This document shows, piece by piece, positions 1-7,278 of a DNA stretch of 64,000 bases. Numbering within the stretch: the first letter of the stretch is position 1; every line of letters starts with the position of its first letter. The position numbers and the translations under genes are program-made. The notes beneath the pieces were generated by a model, which did not search any database, was not told the origin of the DNA, and saw nothing but the letters and a program-made list of their open reading frames with translations. The stretch is from Deltaproteobacteria bacterium (GTDB taxonomy: Bacteria; Myxococcota; Myxococcia; Myxococcales; Anaeromyxobacteraceae), in contig JACRMN010000007.1 of the NCBI GenBank assembly GCA_016214955.1, forward strand, positions 186,001-250,000, written 5' to 3'.

Positions 1-492
1 CCGCGGGTCGTTGATCAGCGCCCGGGCGATGGCCACCCGCTGGGCCTCGCCGCCCGAGAGCCAGTCGGCGCGGGCCCGGGCCCGGTGGTCCACCCGCAGG
101 AGCTCCAGCAGCTCGCGGGCCCGCCGCTCCAGCGTCGGGCGCGGCAGGCCCAGCGGGTAGGCGGGCAGCATCACGTTCTCCAGCACCGGGATGCCGGGCA
201 GGAGGTGGAACTGCTGGAAGACGAAGCCGAAGGTGCGGCGCCGCACCTCGGTGAGGAAGCGCTCGGGCAGGCTGGTGACCTCGCGGCCGTCGAGGAAGAT
301 GCGGCCCGAGGTGGGGCGGGCCATGCAGCCCACCAGCGTGAGCAGGCTGGTCTTCCCCGAGCCGCTGGGGCCGCGCAGCACGATCACCTGCCCCTCCTCG
401 AGCTCGAGGCTCACCCCCCGGACTGCCGCCAGCTCGTCGGGCCGGCCCTGGTGGTAGACCTTCCGCACCTCGCGCAGGGAGAGGAAGCTCAC
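1..492 (-). CDS. ABC transporter ATP-binding protein, MacB/LolD-like (partial)
   Basis: This is the ATPase of an export or lipoprotein-release type ABC transporter and would power the FtsX-type permease encoded just upstream. The 164 visible residues carry a Walker A motif (GPSGSGKT, near residue 43), a Q-loop (FVFQQFHLLPG) and the ABC signature LSGGE followed by QRVAIARAL, in the arrangement usual for the MacB/LolD/DevA family. The Walker B region and C-terminus lie beyond the window edge. The GTG start at 492 overlaps the permease stop as GTGA, so the two are translationally coupled. The neighbouring NosL proteins suggest the transporter serves a metal or cofactor maturation pathway; the substrate is unknown. 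The family call is firm, the role is inference. Confidence 0.92.
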   Translation of the reverse strand, partial: MSFLSLREVRKVYHQGRPDELAAVRGVSLELEEGQVIVLRGPSGSGKTSLLTLVGCMARPTSGRIFLDGREVTSLPERFLTEVRRRTFGFVFQQFHLLPGIPVLENVMLPAYPLGLPRPTLERRARELLELLRVDHRARARADWLSGGEAQRVAIARALINDPR

Positions 493-1625
493 GACCGCAT
501 CACCGCGTCCGGGTCGACGGTGGCCGCCCGCCAGGAGGGCACCACGGTGGCCGCCGTGTACGGGGCCACCGAGAGGAAGAAGAGCGTGGCCAGCTGGTAG
601 GGGCCCACCTCGGGCACCAGCCGGAACTGGGGGTAGAGCACCGACCAGCCCTGCAGCGCCGGCCGGAAGATGGGCGCGCCGAGCAGGAAGACGTGGGCGT
701 AGGCCGCGAGCACGCCGGCGCCGAAGGCGGTGAGCGAGACCGCCGCCCCTTCCCAGGCCTTGAGCGCCAGCACGTCGGAGGTCTCCCAGCCCACCGCCTT
801 GAGGACGCCGATCTCCCGCCGCTCCTCGGCGGAGAGGCCCGAGGCCTTGTCCCAGGCCACCACCACGAAGGCCAGCACCGCCGCGCCGAGGACGATCACC
901 GAGAGGCCGGCGCGCCAGTCGAAGATGGACTCGTAGGTGCGGGCCAGCTCCTCGCGGGTGATGGGGCGGGTGTCGGGCAGGGCCGCGGCCACCTTGGCGG
1001 CCACGGTGGACACCTCGCGCGGATTGCGCACGGTGAGCACCGCGTCGGTGTAGACGCCCGGGGGCACGCCGAAGAGCCGGCGGAAGTCGGCCTCCGAGAT
1101 CAGCACCAGGTCGGCCGAGACCAGCTCCGAGCCGGAGGCGAGCAGCTCCCGCACCCGGAGCCGGAGGGTGGAGCCGTCGTGGGCCACGAGGTCGAGGGGG
1201 CTCCCCGGCGCGAGGCGCCGCGCCCGCGCCACCCCCTGCCCCACCACCGCCTGCCCCTCCTCCCCCCAGAAGCGATCCGGGACCTGGATGGTGTAGTTGG
1301 CCTGCGGCGTGGGGTCGTGGAAGTAGCCCCAGAGCCGGCCGCGGATCTCGCCCACGCCGCGGATCCCGCGCAGCGCCTGGAGGTGGCCCGCGGGGAGCAG
1401 GTCGTGCCGGCCGGCCACCATGCGCTGCACCACCACCTCGGGCGAACCCGCGAGCACCCGCGCCGCCTCGGCGCGCAGGGCCCCGGTGAAGAAGAGCACC
1501 GAGGCCACCGCCGCCACCGTGAGGGCGTAGACGGCGGTCAGCGCCAGGTTCTTCCCCTTGCGGCGCCAGAGCGAGCCGAGGGCGAAGTCGAGGAGGGAGC
1601 GCTGCCGCGCCAGCCAGGTGCGCAT
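489..1625 (-). CDS. ABC transporter permease, FtsX/MacB family
   Basis: A 378-residue inner-membrane permease. It has one N-terminal transmembrane helix (about residues 24-48), a periplasmic domain of roughly 200 residues, and three C-terminal helices (about 240-262, 288-312, 345-365). This is the FtsX/MacB topology typical of DevC- or LolC-like half transporters. The cytoplasmic loop RREIGVLKAVGWETSDV matches the conserved coupling segment of the family. It overlaps the downstream ATPase gene by 4 bp and follows the small gene at 1632-1910 by 6 bp, so all are probably in one operon read leftward from about 3990. Such permeases move lipids, peptides or lipoproteins, or act as mechanotransmitters, rather than importing ions. 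The NosL context suggests a role in assembling an extracytoplasmic metalloenzyme, which is an inference. Confidence 0.9.
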   Translation of the reverse strand: MRTWLARQRSLLDFALGSLWRRKGKNLALTAVYALTVAAVASVLFFTGALRAEAARVLAGSPEVVVQRMVAGRHDLLPAGHLQALRGIRGVGEIRGRLWGYFHDPTPQANYTIQVPDRFWGEEGQAVVGQGVARARRLAPGSPLDLVAHDGSTLRLRVRELLASGSELVSADLVLISEADFRRLFGVPPGVYTDAVLTVRNPREVSTVAAKVAAALPDTRPITREELARTYESIFDWRAGLSVIVLGAAVLAFVVVAWDKASGLSAEERREIGVLKAVGWETSDVLALKAWEGAAVSLTAFGAGVLAAYAHVFLLGAPIFRPALQGWSVLYPQFRLVPEVGPYQLATLFFLSVAPYTAATVVPSWRAATVDPDAVMRS

Positions 1626-1631
1626 GGGGCC

Positions 1632-1910
1632 TCAGCGGCGCGGCGGGACCAGCGAGCCGGAGGGGAAGTGCTCCAGCGCCACCGGGTGGTCCTGGAAGGC
1701 GGCGAAGCGGTCGGCCTGGGAGGGGTGGCGCGTGTAGCGCGCCTCGGTGAAGAGGCAGAGGTCGGTGAGGTCGAGGCGCCGCACCAGCTCGGCGCGGGCC
1801 TCCTGCTCCGGCAGCAGCCGGCGCGCCTGGGCCCGGGCGTGGGCCGCGGCCGCCGCGCCCAGCGCGGCGAGGGCGAGGAGCAGGGCGAGGAAGGCATCGG
1901 CGCGGCGCAC
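1632..1910 (-). CDS. Small membrane-anchored protein of unknown function
   Basis: A 92-residue protein with an Ala/Leu-rich N-terminal helix (about residues 6-24) that could be a signal anchor, then a charged periplasmic tail of about 65 residues. The tail includes LVRRLDLTDLCLFTEARYTRHPSQADRFAAFQDHP. I recognise no domain. The GTG start at 1910 lies 2 bp before the stop codon of the upstream NosL gene, and the permease begins 6 bp downstream, so it is embedded in the operon and very likely real. The TEARYTRHPSQAD stretch resembles the short proteins that often accompany ABC/NosL clusters in deltaproteobacteria. I cannot name the family, and function is unknown. Confidence 0.75.
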   Translation of the reverse strand: MRRADAFLALLLALAALGAAAAAHARAQARRLLPEQEARAELVRRLDLTDLCLFTEARYTRHPSQADRFAAFQDHPVALEHFPSGSLVPPRR

Positions 1911-1912
1911 GC

Positions 1913-2380
1913 TCAGGGCCCCCCGCCGTCGAGCGCCTTCAGCAGGGCCGGCGTGACCTCGGCGAAGCGCAGCACCTGCTTTCCCCGGTGGTCGCGCAGG
2001 AACTCGCGCGCCTCGGCCTCGCGGGCGAAGGGCACCAACTCGTGGCCCATGGGGCCGAGCACGTCGCTGCCCACCACGAACCAGGCGGCCCGGGCGTCGA
2101 CCGGCGCGAGGGCGTAGTAGTCGGTGACGAAGATCGACGCGACGTCGGCGCGCCGCGAGACGGCGCCGTAGTCCTCGACCCGGAGCAGCAGCTTGAAGAG
2201 GTCCTTGGCGCCGTCGAAGAGGGCGCGGCTGCCGTCCTGGAAGCGGATGCCCGCCACCCAGTCCGGGTACCTGGCCACGAACATCCCGCAGACCGGGCAC
2301 TTCTCCTTCGGCCCCGGCTTCACCGGCTCCGGGCCGGCGAGGAGGAGGCAGGCCGCCGAGAGGGCTGCTGCGAGGTGCAT
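1913..2380 (-). CDS. NosL family protein
   Basis: A 155-residue exported protein of the NosL family. NosL is a periplasmic, usually lipid-anchored Cu(I)-binding accessory protein for nitrous oxide reductase; relatives occur in other metal-handling clusters. Following the N-terminal hydrophobic segment the protein has the family signature CPVCGM (C28, C31, M33) and the later YYALAPVDARAAWFVVGSDVLGPMGHELVPF block, where Met and His continue the metal-site pattern. The ATG at 2380 has AAGGGAG 9 bp upstream; an in-frame GTG at 2386 is possible but crowds the ribosome site. No nosZ is visible in this window, so copper delivery to an N2O reductase cannot be claimed. A C-terminal piece aligned with membrane lipoprotein and ABC genes suggests a general metal-chaperone role. 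Confidence 0.88.
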   Translation of the reverse strand: MHLAAALSAACLLLAGPEPVKPGPKEKCPVCGMFVARYPDWVAGIRFQDGSRALFDGAKDLFKLLLRVEDYGAVSRRADVASIFVTDYYALAPVDARAAWFVVGSDVLGPMGHELVPFAREAEAREFLRDHRGKQVLRFAEVTPALLKALDGGGP

Positions 2381-2410
2381 GGCCACCTGCTCCCTTCCCG
2401 CGAGGCCGCG

Positions 2411-3991
2411 CTACTGCGGCGTCACCTCGAACGTGGCGTAGGCGTTGGCGCCGGAGGGGGCCTGGCCGTTGGTGGTCTTGGCCTCCCCGCCGACGGTGAG
2501 CTTCACGTGGACGCTCGACCGGCCCGCCGGCAGGGCCGGCAGCGCGATGGTCCAGTGGCCTCCGCCCACGTGGGTGGCGTCGATCACCGAGGCGAAGTCG
2601 GCGGTGAGCGAGGCCGAGAGCGCCGCCGCGGACACCGGGGCGAAGGTGGTGACCATGTCGGTGGCGTGGCTCAGGTAGAGCGAGAGCACCGGCGCGCCGG
2701 AGGCGACCGGGGCGTCGGCGAAGAGGTAGTAGGCGTCGGGCATGGCGGCGCCCATGGCCACGTCGGCCGGGCCGTAGAGCCGCTGCTTGCGGGTGTCGCT
2801 CCCCATGGGCGCCGAGGCCACCGCCGGGTAGAAGGGGAAGGTCTGCGAGCCGACGCCCACCTCCAGGGTCCAGTAGCCGGCGGGCATCGCGCCCATGGCG
2901 TCGCCCATCAAGTAGTAGAGGGTGACGTCGTAGGTGCCGGGCGTGGCCGACTCGACCACCGACTCCACCGGGGTGCCGTGGCTCATGGTGCCCATGTCCA
3001 TGGTGGCCCGGACGGTGGGCGCGAGGCCGGTGGCCGCGGCGAAGGTGGCGCGGTTGCGGACCCGGAGCTGGAAGCGGCTCTTGCCCTCGGCGGGCGCTGC
3101 GGCGCCGGGCAGGTACTCGACCACGTAGCCCTCGCGCGGCACCACCGTGAAGGTGGCGTGGGCGTTGGCGCCGGAGGGGGCCTGGCCGTTGGTCGTCTTG
3201 CTCTCGCCCGCGACCGCCAGCTTCACGTGGATGGGCGTGGGCGTTCCCTCGGCGAGGATGAAGCCGGTGAGGGGGATGGTCCAGTGGCCGTTGCCCACGT
3301 GGGTGGCTGCCACCGGGCTGGTGAAGGCGGTGTCGGACGAGGCGGTCAGGGTGGCCGCGGTCACCGGCGCGAAGGTGGTGACCATGTCGCCGGCGCGGGT
3401 CAGGTAGAGGTGGAGCTCGCCGGCCGCCGCCGACACCGGGTCGTCGAGGAAGAGGTAGTAGGCGTCCGGCATGGTGGCGCTCGTGGCCACGTCGGCCGGG
3501 CCGTAGAGCCGCTGCCGGGTGGTCTCGCCCATGGGGGCCGAGGCCACCGAGGGGGTGATGGTGTGGGTCTCGGTGCCGGCGGCGAGCGGGATGGTGACGT
3601 CGAGGGACCAGTAGCCGGCGGGCATCCCGCCCATGGCGTCGCCCATGAGGTAATAGAGGGTGACGTCGTAGGTGCCGGGCGTCGCCGACTCGACCACCGA
3701 CTCCACCGGCGTGCCGTGGCTCGTCGAGCCCATGTCCATGGTGGCCTTCACCGTCAGGGCGAGGCCGCCGGCTGCGGCGAAGGTGGCGCGGTTGCGGACC
3801 CGGAGCTGGAAGCGGCTCTTGCCCTCGGCGGGCGCGGTGGCGCCGGGCAGGTACTCGACCAGGTAGGTGCTCTCCGGCGGCGGCACCACCACCTCCCGGG
3901 TCACCGTCCTCGTCTTCTCGCAGGCGGTGAGCAGCAGCGCTCCGCAGGCGATTCCCATCCAGGCGCTGGCGCGCAGGCTCTCGTTCCTCAT
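2411..3991 (-). CDS. Lipoprotein with two tandem FixH/YtkA-like repeats
   Basis: A 526-residue lipoprotein whose signal peptide ends in the lipobox LTAC (C24). The rest is two nearly identical repeats of about 240 residues (roughly 46-290 and 291-526). Each starts with YxVEYLPGA and contains TMDMG...SHGTPVESVVESATPGTYDV, YYLMGDAMGxMPAGYW, MPDAYYLF, DMVTTFAPV and a terminal TNGQAPSGANA segment. The TMDMG..H and Met-rich blocks recall FixH/YtkA-like periplasmic domains linked to copper handling. ATG at 3991 follows GGGAGGGTCGGG. As first gene of the leftward operon with NosL and the ABC transporter it probably binds a metal or cofactor outside the inner membrane. The repeats also match at DNA level, indicating recent tandem duplication. 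Domain assignment is by motif only. Confidence 0.75.
   Translation of the reverse strand: MRNESLRASAWMGIACGALLLTACEKTRTVTREVVVPPPESTYLVEYLPGATAPAEGKSRFQLRVRNRATFAAAGGLALTVKATMDMGSTSHGTPVESVVESATPGTYDVTLYYLMGDAMGGMPAGYWSLDVTIPLAAGTETHTITPSVASAPMGETTRQRLYGPADVATSATMPDAYYLFLDDPVSAAAGELHLYLTRAGDMVTTFAPVTAATLTASSDTAFTSPVAATHVGNGHWTIPLTGFILAEGTPTPIHVKLAVAGESKTTNGQAPSGANAHATFTVVPREGYVVEYLPGAAAPAEGKSRFQLRVRNRATFAAATGLAPTVRATMDMGTMSHGTPVESVVESATPGTYDVTLYYLMGDAMGAMPAGYWTLEVGVGSQTFPFYPAVASAPMGSDTRKQRLYGPADVAMGAAMPDAYYLFADAPVASGAPVLSLYLSHATDMVTTFAPVSAAALSASLTADFASVIDATHVGGGHWTIALPALPAGRSSVHVKLTVGGEAKTTNGQAPSGANAYATFEVTPQ
2429..3860 (-). repeat. Tandem direct duplication of about 715 bp inside a lipoprotein gene
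   Basis: Two head-to-tail copies (about 2429-3143 and 3144-3860) share long near-identical stretches. For example TTGGCGCCGGAGGGGGCCTG occurs near 2449 and again near 3168, and the VESVVESATPGTYDVTLYYL block and YFRLRVRN-type block recur in each. Differences are mostly in the middle of the units. This encodes the duplicated domains of the lipoprotein and could also be a site of length variation by homologous recombination. Confidence 0.85.
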
Positions 3992-4133
3992 CCCGACCCT
4001 CCCTGATGGCTGTGGCGGCCGGCGAATGTAGCCCGCGGCGCGGCGCGCGCTCGTCAAGGACATTGCACGGCGTCAAGAGGTCGCGGGGAGGCACCCTCCC
4101 CATGTCCTCGAGTTCAGGGAGGATGGGTGAACG

Positions 4134-5111
4134 GTGGTCGCACCCGAAGGCACAAGTCTCCTCGCGGTCCTGGCCCTCGCCGCCTCGCTCGCGCCCGGCG
4201 CGGCCCGCGCCGCCTCCTGCTGCGGCGGGGGCGGCGGCGGGGCGGCGATGCTGGCGCGCGGCGACCGCGCCATGGCCGACCTCTCGCTGGAGTGGGAGCG
4301 CTACGACGGCTTCTGGGACCTCGACGGCCGGCACCGGCCCGACCCGGCGGGCTCCTCCCTCTCGCAGGTCCGCGCCACGCTCGCGGGCGGCCTGCGGCTC
4401 GCCCCGTCGTGGCAGGTCGCAGGCGCCCTCCCCTTCGCCTGGAACCGGAACACCTACTCCGGCCTCTCCACCCGCACGCGGGGGCCGGGCGACATCGCGA
4501 TCTCGGTCTGGTTCGAGGCGCTCGACGAGCGCAGCGCCTGGCGCATGAAGGAGGCGGCCGACCTGGTGCCCTCGGTGACGATCGGGCTCGGCCTCACCGT
4601 GCCCACCGGCGTCTCGCCCTACGACGACGTGCCGAGCAGCTTCGACGTCACCGGCCGCGGCTTCTACCGGCTGGACGCCAGCCTGCTGGTGGAGAAGAGC
4701 TACCGCGCCCTCTCCCTCTCGCTTTCCGGCGCCTACGGCCGCCACCTGGCCCGGCCGGTGAACCGCGTCTACGGCAAGTGGGTGGAGCCGTACCGCAAGC
4801 GGCTGGGCGACCGGGCCAGCGCCGGCCTCTCCCTCGGCTACCGCCACTTCGTCGGCACCGCCGGACACTCCCTCACCGCCACCGCCTCGCTGGCCTGGCT
4901 CCAGGAGGCGGCGGGGATCCTCGGCGGCAGCCGCGACCCGACGAGCAGCATCGCCCGCACCGCCGCCGGCCTGGCCCTCTCCTTCGCCAGCACCGACAGC
5001 GACTGGGCCGCGCGCCTCTCCTGGAGCCACGCCATCCAGCGCCAGGGCTGGGGCGAGAACTTCCCCACCACCGACATCTTCACCCTGGGAGTCCGGCGTG
5101 CGCTCCGCTAG
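4134..5111 (+). CDS. Putative outer-membrane beta-barrel protein with a CC(G)6 N-terminus
   Basis: A 325-residue protein with a signal peptide (cleavage probably near ARA, residues 24-26). The mature N-terminus carries Cys-Cys followed by six glycines (C29, C30). The rest alternates amphipathic strands (for example LSLEWERYDGFW, LRLAPSWQVAGALPFAWNRN, PSVTIGLGLTVPTGVSPY, AGLSLGYRHFVG) and ends RRALR, as in outer-membrane channels or transport-like barrels. The GTG start at 4134 has AGGGAGG 12 bp upstream. It is the first gene of the rightward arm, overlaps the thioredoxin-like gene by 14 bp, and faces the NosL operon across about 140 bp of shared promoter region. The diglycine-cysteine head could bind metal. 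Function is not established; a transport or metal-sensing role is a guess. Confidence 0.65.
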   Translation: MVAPEGTSLLAVLALAASLAPGAARAASCCGGGGGGAAMLARGDRAMADLSLEWERYDGFWDLDGRHRPDPAGSSLSQVRATLAGGLRLAPSWQVAGALPFAWNRNTYSGLSTRTRGPGDIAISVWFEALDERSAWRMKEAADLVPSVTIGLGLTVPTGVSPYDDVPSSFDVTGRGFYRLDASLLVEKSYRALSLSLSGAYGRHLARPVNRVYGKWVEPYRKRLGDRASAGLSLGYRHFVGTAGHSLTATASLAWLQEAAGILGGSRDPTSSIARTAAGLALSFASTDSDWAARLSWSHAIQRQGWGENFPTTDIFTLGVRRALR

Positions 5112-5640
5112 CCCGCTCCTCCTGGCCGCGGCGCTGGCCGCCGGCTGCGGGGGCACCCTCGACGACCTCTTCCCCTCCTCCGCCGACAGGCGGCCCCCGG
5201 TGCAGGCCGGCGCCGAGGGGCCCGCCGTGGGCCAGCTCGCCCCCGACTTCACGCTCACCGACGTGGCCACCGGCGCGCCGGTGAGCCTGCACGCAGCCCT
5301 CTCCGCGGCGCGCGGAGCCGTCCTGTACTTCACCATGTGGTGCCCCATCTGCGACGCCCACATGACCCACATGCAGTGGAACGCCATCCCCGCCTACCCC
5401 GGGGTCCGCTTCTTCGCCCTCGACTACGTCTCCGGCAGCGCGGCCCAGGCCCGTGCCGCCCAGCAGGCGGCCGGCTGGGACCCGACCGACTTCACCGTCC
5501 TCGCCGACGTGGGGGCGCAGGTGGAGCGCTTCTACTCGGCCCCCATGCAGATCGTCGTCGTGGGCGGCGACCGCGTCGTCCGCCTCAACGGCGAGTACGA
5601 CTGGCCGGCGGTCCAGGCCGCCCTCGGGAGCCTCCCGTGA
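5098..5640 (+). CDS. Thioredoxin-fold lipoprotein (TlpA/AhpC-TSA like)
   Basis: A 180-residue exported lipoprotein with lipobox AAGC (C17) and a thioredoxin-like domain from about residue 40 to the end. The start of the domain, GQLAPDFTLTDVATG, is typical of the AhpC/TSA and Redoxin families, and the redox motif is WCPIC (C82, C85). The cis-Pro position is less clear; a conserved QIVVVGGD strand follows. It is expected to reduce disulfides or hold metal-site cysteines reduced in the periplasm, as TlpA and SCO-like proteins do for copper sites. The gene overlaps the barrel gene by 14 bp, and its TGA overlaps the next NosL start as GTGA. Together with two NosL proteins this supports a metallocentre assembly module. 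The exact partner is unknown. Confidence 0.82.
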   Translation: MRSASPLLLAAALAAGCGGTLDDLFPSSADRRPPVQAGAEGPAVGQLAPDFTLTDVATGAPVSLHAALSAARGAVLYFTMWCPICDAHMTHMQWNAIPAYPGVRFFALDYVSGSAAQARAAQQAAGWDPTDFTVLADVGAQVERFYSAPMQIVVVGGDRVVRLNGEYDWPAVQAALGSLP

Positions 5641-6161
5641 CCCGCACCCCGCGCCGCCCCACCGCCCTGCTCCTCGCCGGGCTCCTCCTCGCCGGCGCCG
5701 CCCTGGCGGGCCAGGAGGACGCCGACGTCCACCGGGAGTGCAACCACTGCGGCATGGACCGCAAGGCCTACGGCTACAGCCGGATGCTGATCCGCTTCGC
5801 CGACGGCGGCGAGGCGGGCGTGTGCAGCCTGCACTGTGCCCTGGTGGAGCTGGAGGGCGCCCCGGGCCGCGCGGTGGCGGCGCTGCTGGTGGCCGACCGG
5901 GACGGCCGCGACCTCCTGCCGGTGGAGGCCGCCACCTGGGTGCTGGGCGGCGGCAAGCGCGGCGTGATGACGGCGCGGGCCAAGTGGGCCTTCGCCTCGC
6001 CCGGGGCGGCGGCCGCCTTCGTGCGCGAGCACGGCGGCCAGGTGGTGAGCTGGGAGGCGGCGCGCCAGGCGGCCGCGGACGACCTGGCCGAGGAGCGCCG
6101 GCTCCTGGGGGCGCGGCGCCAGCGGGCGTCGGGCTGCGCCGGCGCACCGCGCGCCGGCTGA
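5637..6161 (+). CDS. NosL family protein, second copy
   Basis: A 174-residue exported protein starting at a GTG that overlaps the previous stop (GTGA). A signal helix spans about residues 9-25 with ALAG near its end. The family motif is CNHCGM (C35, C38, M40), followed by a SRMLIRFADGGEAGVCSLHCALVEL segment with an extra C-x3-C pair, a feature of many NosL relatives. A TWVLGGGKRGVMTARAKWAFAS block follows, and a charged C-terminus ends with a lone cysteine. It is more divergent from the first NosL (at 1913-2380) than a recent duplicate would be, so the two probably have different partners. Periplasmic metal binding is inferred from family knowledge. No terminator is obvious; the next gene has its own ribosome site 100 bp on. 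Confidence 0.85.
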   Translation: MTRTPRRPTALLLAGLLLAGAALAGQEDADVHRECNHCGMDRKAYGYSRMLIRFADGGEAGVCSLHCALVELEGAPGRAVAALLVADRDGRDLLPVEAATWVLGGGKRGVMTARAKWAFASPGAAAAFVREHGGQVVSWEAARQAAADDLAEERRLLGARRQRASGCAGAPRAG

Positions 6162-6273
6162 CGCGGGCGGCGGCACCGGGCGCACCGGGCGCGAGCACCT
6201 GCGGGGGCGCCCCATCCCGCCGCTTGTGGCCGGCGGCTGCGGCTCGCAGGATCCGGGTCCAGGAGGACGCCCC

Positions 6274-7266
6274 ATGTCCCGGACCAACAAGCAGTGGCTG
6301 CTGGCGCGCCGCCCGCAGGGCGCGGTCCAGCCCGCCGACTTCGAGCTGGTGGAGCGGCCCGTTTCGGCACTGGCCGAGGGTCAGCTCCTGGTTCAGCACC
6401 AGTACCTCTCCCTCGACCCCTACATGCGCGGCCGCATGGACGAGGCCAAGTCCTACGCGGCGCCCCAGCCGCTCGGCGAGCCCATGATCGGCGGCACGGT
6501 GGGCGAGGTGGTGGAGTCGCGCAACTCCTCCTTCCCGGTGGGAAGCCTGGTGGTGGGGATGGGCGGCTGGCAGCAGCTCTCCATCTCCGACGGACGCGGG
6601 CTCATGCCGGCGCCGCGCAACGTGCCCCCCTCGGTGTGCCTGGGCGCTGCCGGGATGCCGGGCGTCACCGCCTGGTACGGCCTCACCCAGATCGGCAAGC
6701 CGCGCTCCGGCGAGACGGTGGTGGTCTCGGCGGCGGCCGGCGCGGTGGGCAGCGTGGTCGGCCAGCTCGCCCGGCTGCGGGGCTGCCGGGCGGTGGGCAT
6801 CGCCGGGGGGCCGGAGAAGTGCCGCCACGTGGTGGAGGAGCTGGGCTTCGACGCCTGCCTCGACTACCGGGCGGCCGACTTCCGCGCCGCGCTCAAGGCC
6901 GCCGTCCCCGGCGGCGTGGACGTGCTCTTCGAGAACGTGGGCGGCGGGGTGCTCGACGCGGTCCTGGCCCGGATGAACGCCTTCGGCCGGGTGGCGCTCT
7001 GCGGCCTCATCGCCGGCTACGACGGCCAGGACATCGCCATCCGCAACGTCCGCCCCCTGCTCACCAGCCGGATCCTGGTGCAGGGCTTCATCGTCTCCGA
7101 CCACCTGGAAGTCTGGCCCGAGGCGCTGCGGGAGCTCACCGGGCTCGTGGCCGCGGGCAAGCTCAGGTACCGCGAGACGGTGGCCCAGGGGCTGGAGAGC
7201 GCGCCGCGGGCCTTCATCGGCCTCCTGAAGGGCGAGAACCTGGGGAAGCAGCTGGTGAAGCTGTAG
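6274..7266 (+). CDS. NADP-dependent oxidoreductase, zinc-independent MDR family
   Basis: A 330-residue cytoplasmic medium-chain dehydrogenase/reductase of the prostaglandin-reductase/CurA/YncB branch, which reduces carbon-carbon double bonds of enones or reactive unsaturated aldehydes with NADPH. The N-terminal catalytic domain has QWLLARRPQG and LSLDPYMRGRM, both hallmarks of the branch. The Rossmann domain has AAAGAVGSVVGQLARLRG (about residues 150-168) and the later ENVGGGVLDAVLARM block. The zinc-binding cysteines of alcohol dehydrogenases are absent. ATG at 6274 follows AGGAGG by 7 bp. It stands alone on the plus strand between the NosL cluster and the leftward acyl-CoA operon, so it may supply redox chemistry to either, or to xenobiotic enone detoxification. 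The exact substrate is unknown. Confidence 0.9.
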   Translation: MSRTNKQWLLARRPQGAVQPADFELVERPVSALAEGQLLVQHQYLSLDPYMRGRMDEAKSYAAPQPLGEPMIGGTVGEVVESRNSSFPVGSLVVGMGGWQQLSISDGRGLMPAPRNVPPSVCLGAAGMPGVTAWYGLTQIGKPRSGETVVVSAAAGAVGSVVGQLARLRGCRAVGIAGGPEKCRHVVEELGFDACLDYRAADFRAALKAAVPGGVDVLFENVGGGVLDAVLARMNAFGRVALCGLIAGYDGQDIAIRNVRPLLTSRILVQGFIVSDHLEVWPEALRELTGLVAAGKLRYRETVAQGLESAPRAFIGLLKGENLGKQLVKL

Positions 7267-7278
7267 ATCGCCCTGCCC

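Noticed and set aside
1632-5387. Very long open frame of 1251 codons on the minus strand
   Set aside because: It is a GC3 shadow: its residues are mostly Arg/Gly/Pro/His runs and it crosses the true operons on both strands. Only its last 92 codons coincide with a real gene (1632-1910).
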